A DNA stretch of 6,659 bases from NCBI GenBank assembly GCA_910578235.1, contig CAJTPP010000084.1:3655-10313 (forward strand). Reading direction: 5' to 3'. Origin of the DNA: an uncultured Clostridia bacterium (lineage in GTDB: Bacteria; Bacillota; Clostridia; UBA1381). A program made the position numbers and the translations under genes. The stretch's first letter is position 1. The number at the start of each line of letters is the position of its first letter. The notes below the pieces were generated by a model that saw only the letters and a program-made list of their open reading frames with translations, did not search any database and was not told the origin of the DNA. Shown here piece by piece: positions 6,350 to 6,659 of the stretch.

Positions 6350-6385
6350 AAATAATCCGATAAACCGCCTTCAAGACGTGAGGTT

Positions 6386-6414
6386 ATTATACCATATTTA
6401 TTCCGAATTTAAAA
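6386..6414 (-). promoter_or_regulatory. extended -10 promoter of clpE
   Basis: On the - strand the sequence TGG-TATAAT (6394-6386) is a perfect extended -10 element. The -35 position at 17-base spacing (6414-6409) reads TTTTAA and is weak, as is common with extended -10 promoters. Transcription would start near 6379, about 72 bases before the start codon. Confidence 0.6.
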
Positions 6415-6430
6415 CCCTTTTTTTGCTATA

Positions 6431-6476
6431 TTTACAAATATTTCATTTTTACAAAAACATCTGGAATATTTTGTAA
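6431..6476. repeat. TTTACAAA repeats in the divergent intergenic region
   Basis: TTTACAAA occurs at 6431-6438 and 6448-6455, 17 bases apart in the same orientation. The second copy, as TTACAAAA (6449-6456), is matched by an inverted TTTTGTAA at 6469-6476 with 12 bases between. The first copy also lies within a near-palindrome, ATATTT at 6428-6433 and AAATAT at 6436-6441. The cluster lies upstream of both divergent genes and might bind a regulator, but AT-rich composition makes chance repeats likely. Confidence 0.3.
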
Positions 6477-6532
6477 GTCAAGCTCATATACTTAGTAACA
6501 GGAAAATAATATTATACTGGAGATGAACTGTT

Positions 6533-6659
6533 ATGAATACACAATATGAGAAAAACAGCGTTTATATCGCTGCGTCCTGTTACAGAAGCCGCCGGAGAAG
6601 AAGCAGGCTTTTCGGTGAGTTGGTAGTATTTTTCTCCGCATTATCTATTATATGCACAG
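6533..6659 (+). CDS. N terminus of an unidentified protein with an Arg-rich membrane anchor (partial)
   Basis: The ATG at 6533 opens a frame that stays open to the window edge (42 complete codons). GGAG at 6519-6522 lies 10 bases upstream; an ATG at 6523 in another frame closes after eight codons and is rejected. Residues 18-25 contain six arginines, and from about residue 29 a hydrophobic run begins (LVVFFSALSII at 30-40). This is the arrangement of a single N-terminal membrane anchor or a signal sequence with a positively charged cytoplasmic side, so most of the protein is probably outside the membrane. The family cannot be recognised from this part. A possible -10 box TATACT lies at 6487-6492, but I see no good -35 box. 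The gene is divergent from clpE across a 225-bp gap. Confidence 0.6.
   Translation, partial: MNTQYEKNSVYIAASCYRSRRRRSRLFGELVVFFSALSIICT

Noticed and set aside
6513..6518. TATACT as the -10 box of the right-hand gene.
   Set aside because: It directly abuts the GGAG site, so transcription would start after the ribosome binding site.
1..6659. CRISPR arrays, tRNA or rRNA genes, insertion sequences and phage genes.
   Set aside because: No regularly spaced repeats, tRNA-like cloverleaf, transposase or phage-type reading frame was seen on either strand.

Overview
The window looks like the chromosome of a low-to-mid GC Gram-positive anaerobe of the Clostridia type (Bacillota), probably gut-associated. 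The evidence is the strong GGAGG-like ribosome binding sites, vegetative -10 boxes of the TATAAT type, a DUF1540 cysteine-rich mini-protein, a ClpE-type unfoldase with an N-terminal zinc finger, and a Bacillus-like TmrB. The species cannot be named from this sequence.

Left part, + strand: the last 23 codons of a membrane protein (1-72); a close relative of the tunicamycin-resistance ATP-binding protein TmrB (109-693); L-rhamnose isomerase rhaA with its own promoter and terminator (818-2089); and a short, cytoplasmic GH13 alpha-glucan hydrolase (2260-3570), also with its own promoter and terminator. An 11-bp perfect inverted repeat brackets the -10 box of the GH13 gene and is a good operator candidate.

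Right part, - strand: a ClpE-like AAA+ unfoldase (6307 down to 3986), followed on the same strand by a 59-residue DUF1540 protein (3892 down to 3713) that has its own promoter. The two gene sets converge on a 142-bp gap holding a perfect 14-bp terminator hairpin. To the right, a 225-bp gap with repeats separates clpE from a divergent + strand gene (from 6533) that runs off the window. Only its arginine-rich N terminus and the start of a membrane anchor are visible.

The genes do not form one pathway. RhaA and the GH13 enzyme both handle plant or dietary sugars but appear to be separate transcription units. ClpE and DUF1540 are a quality-control unfoldase and a possible metal-binding mini-protein. 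TmrB is AT-richer than its neighbour and may be a resistance or accessory gene acquired by transfer. I do not see a convincing new multi-gene system. The best leads are the putative operators, the unusual ClpP-docking tripeptide of the unfoldase, and the isolated rhaA.
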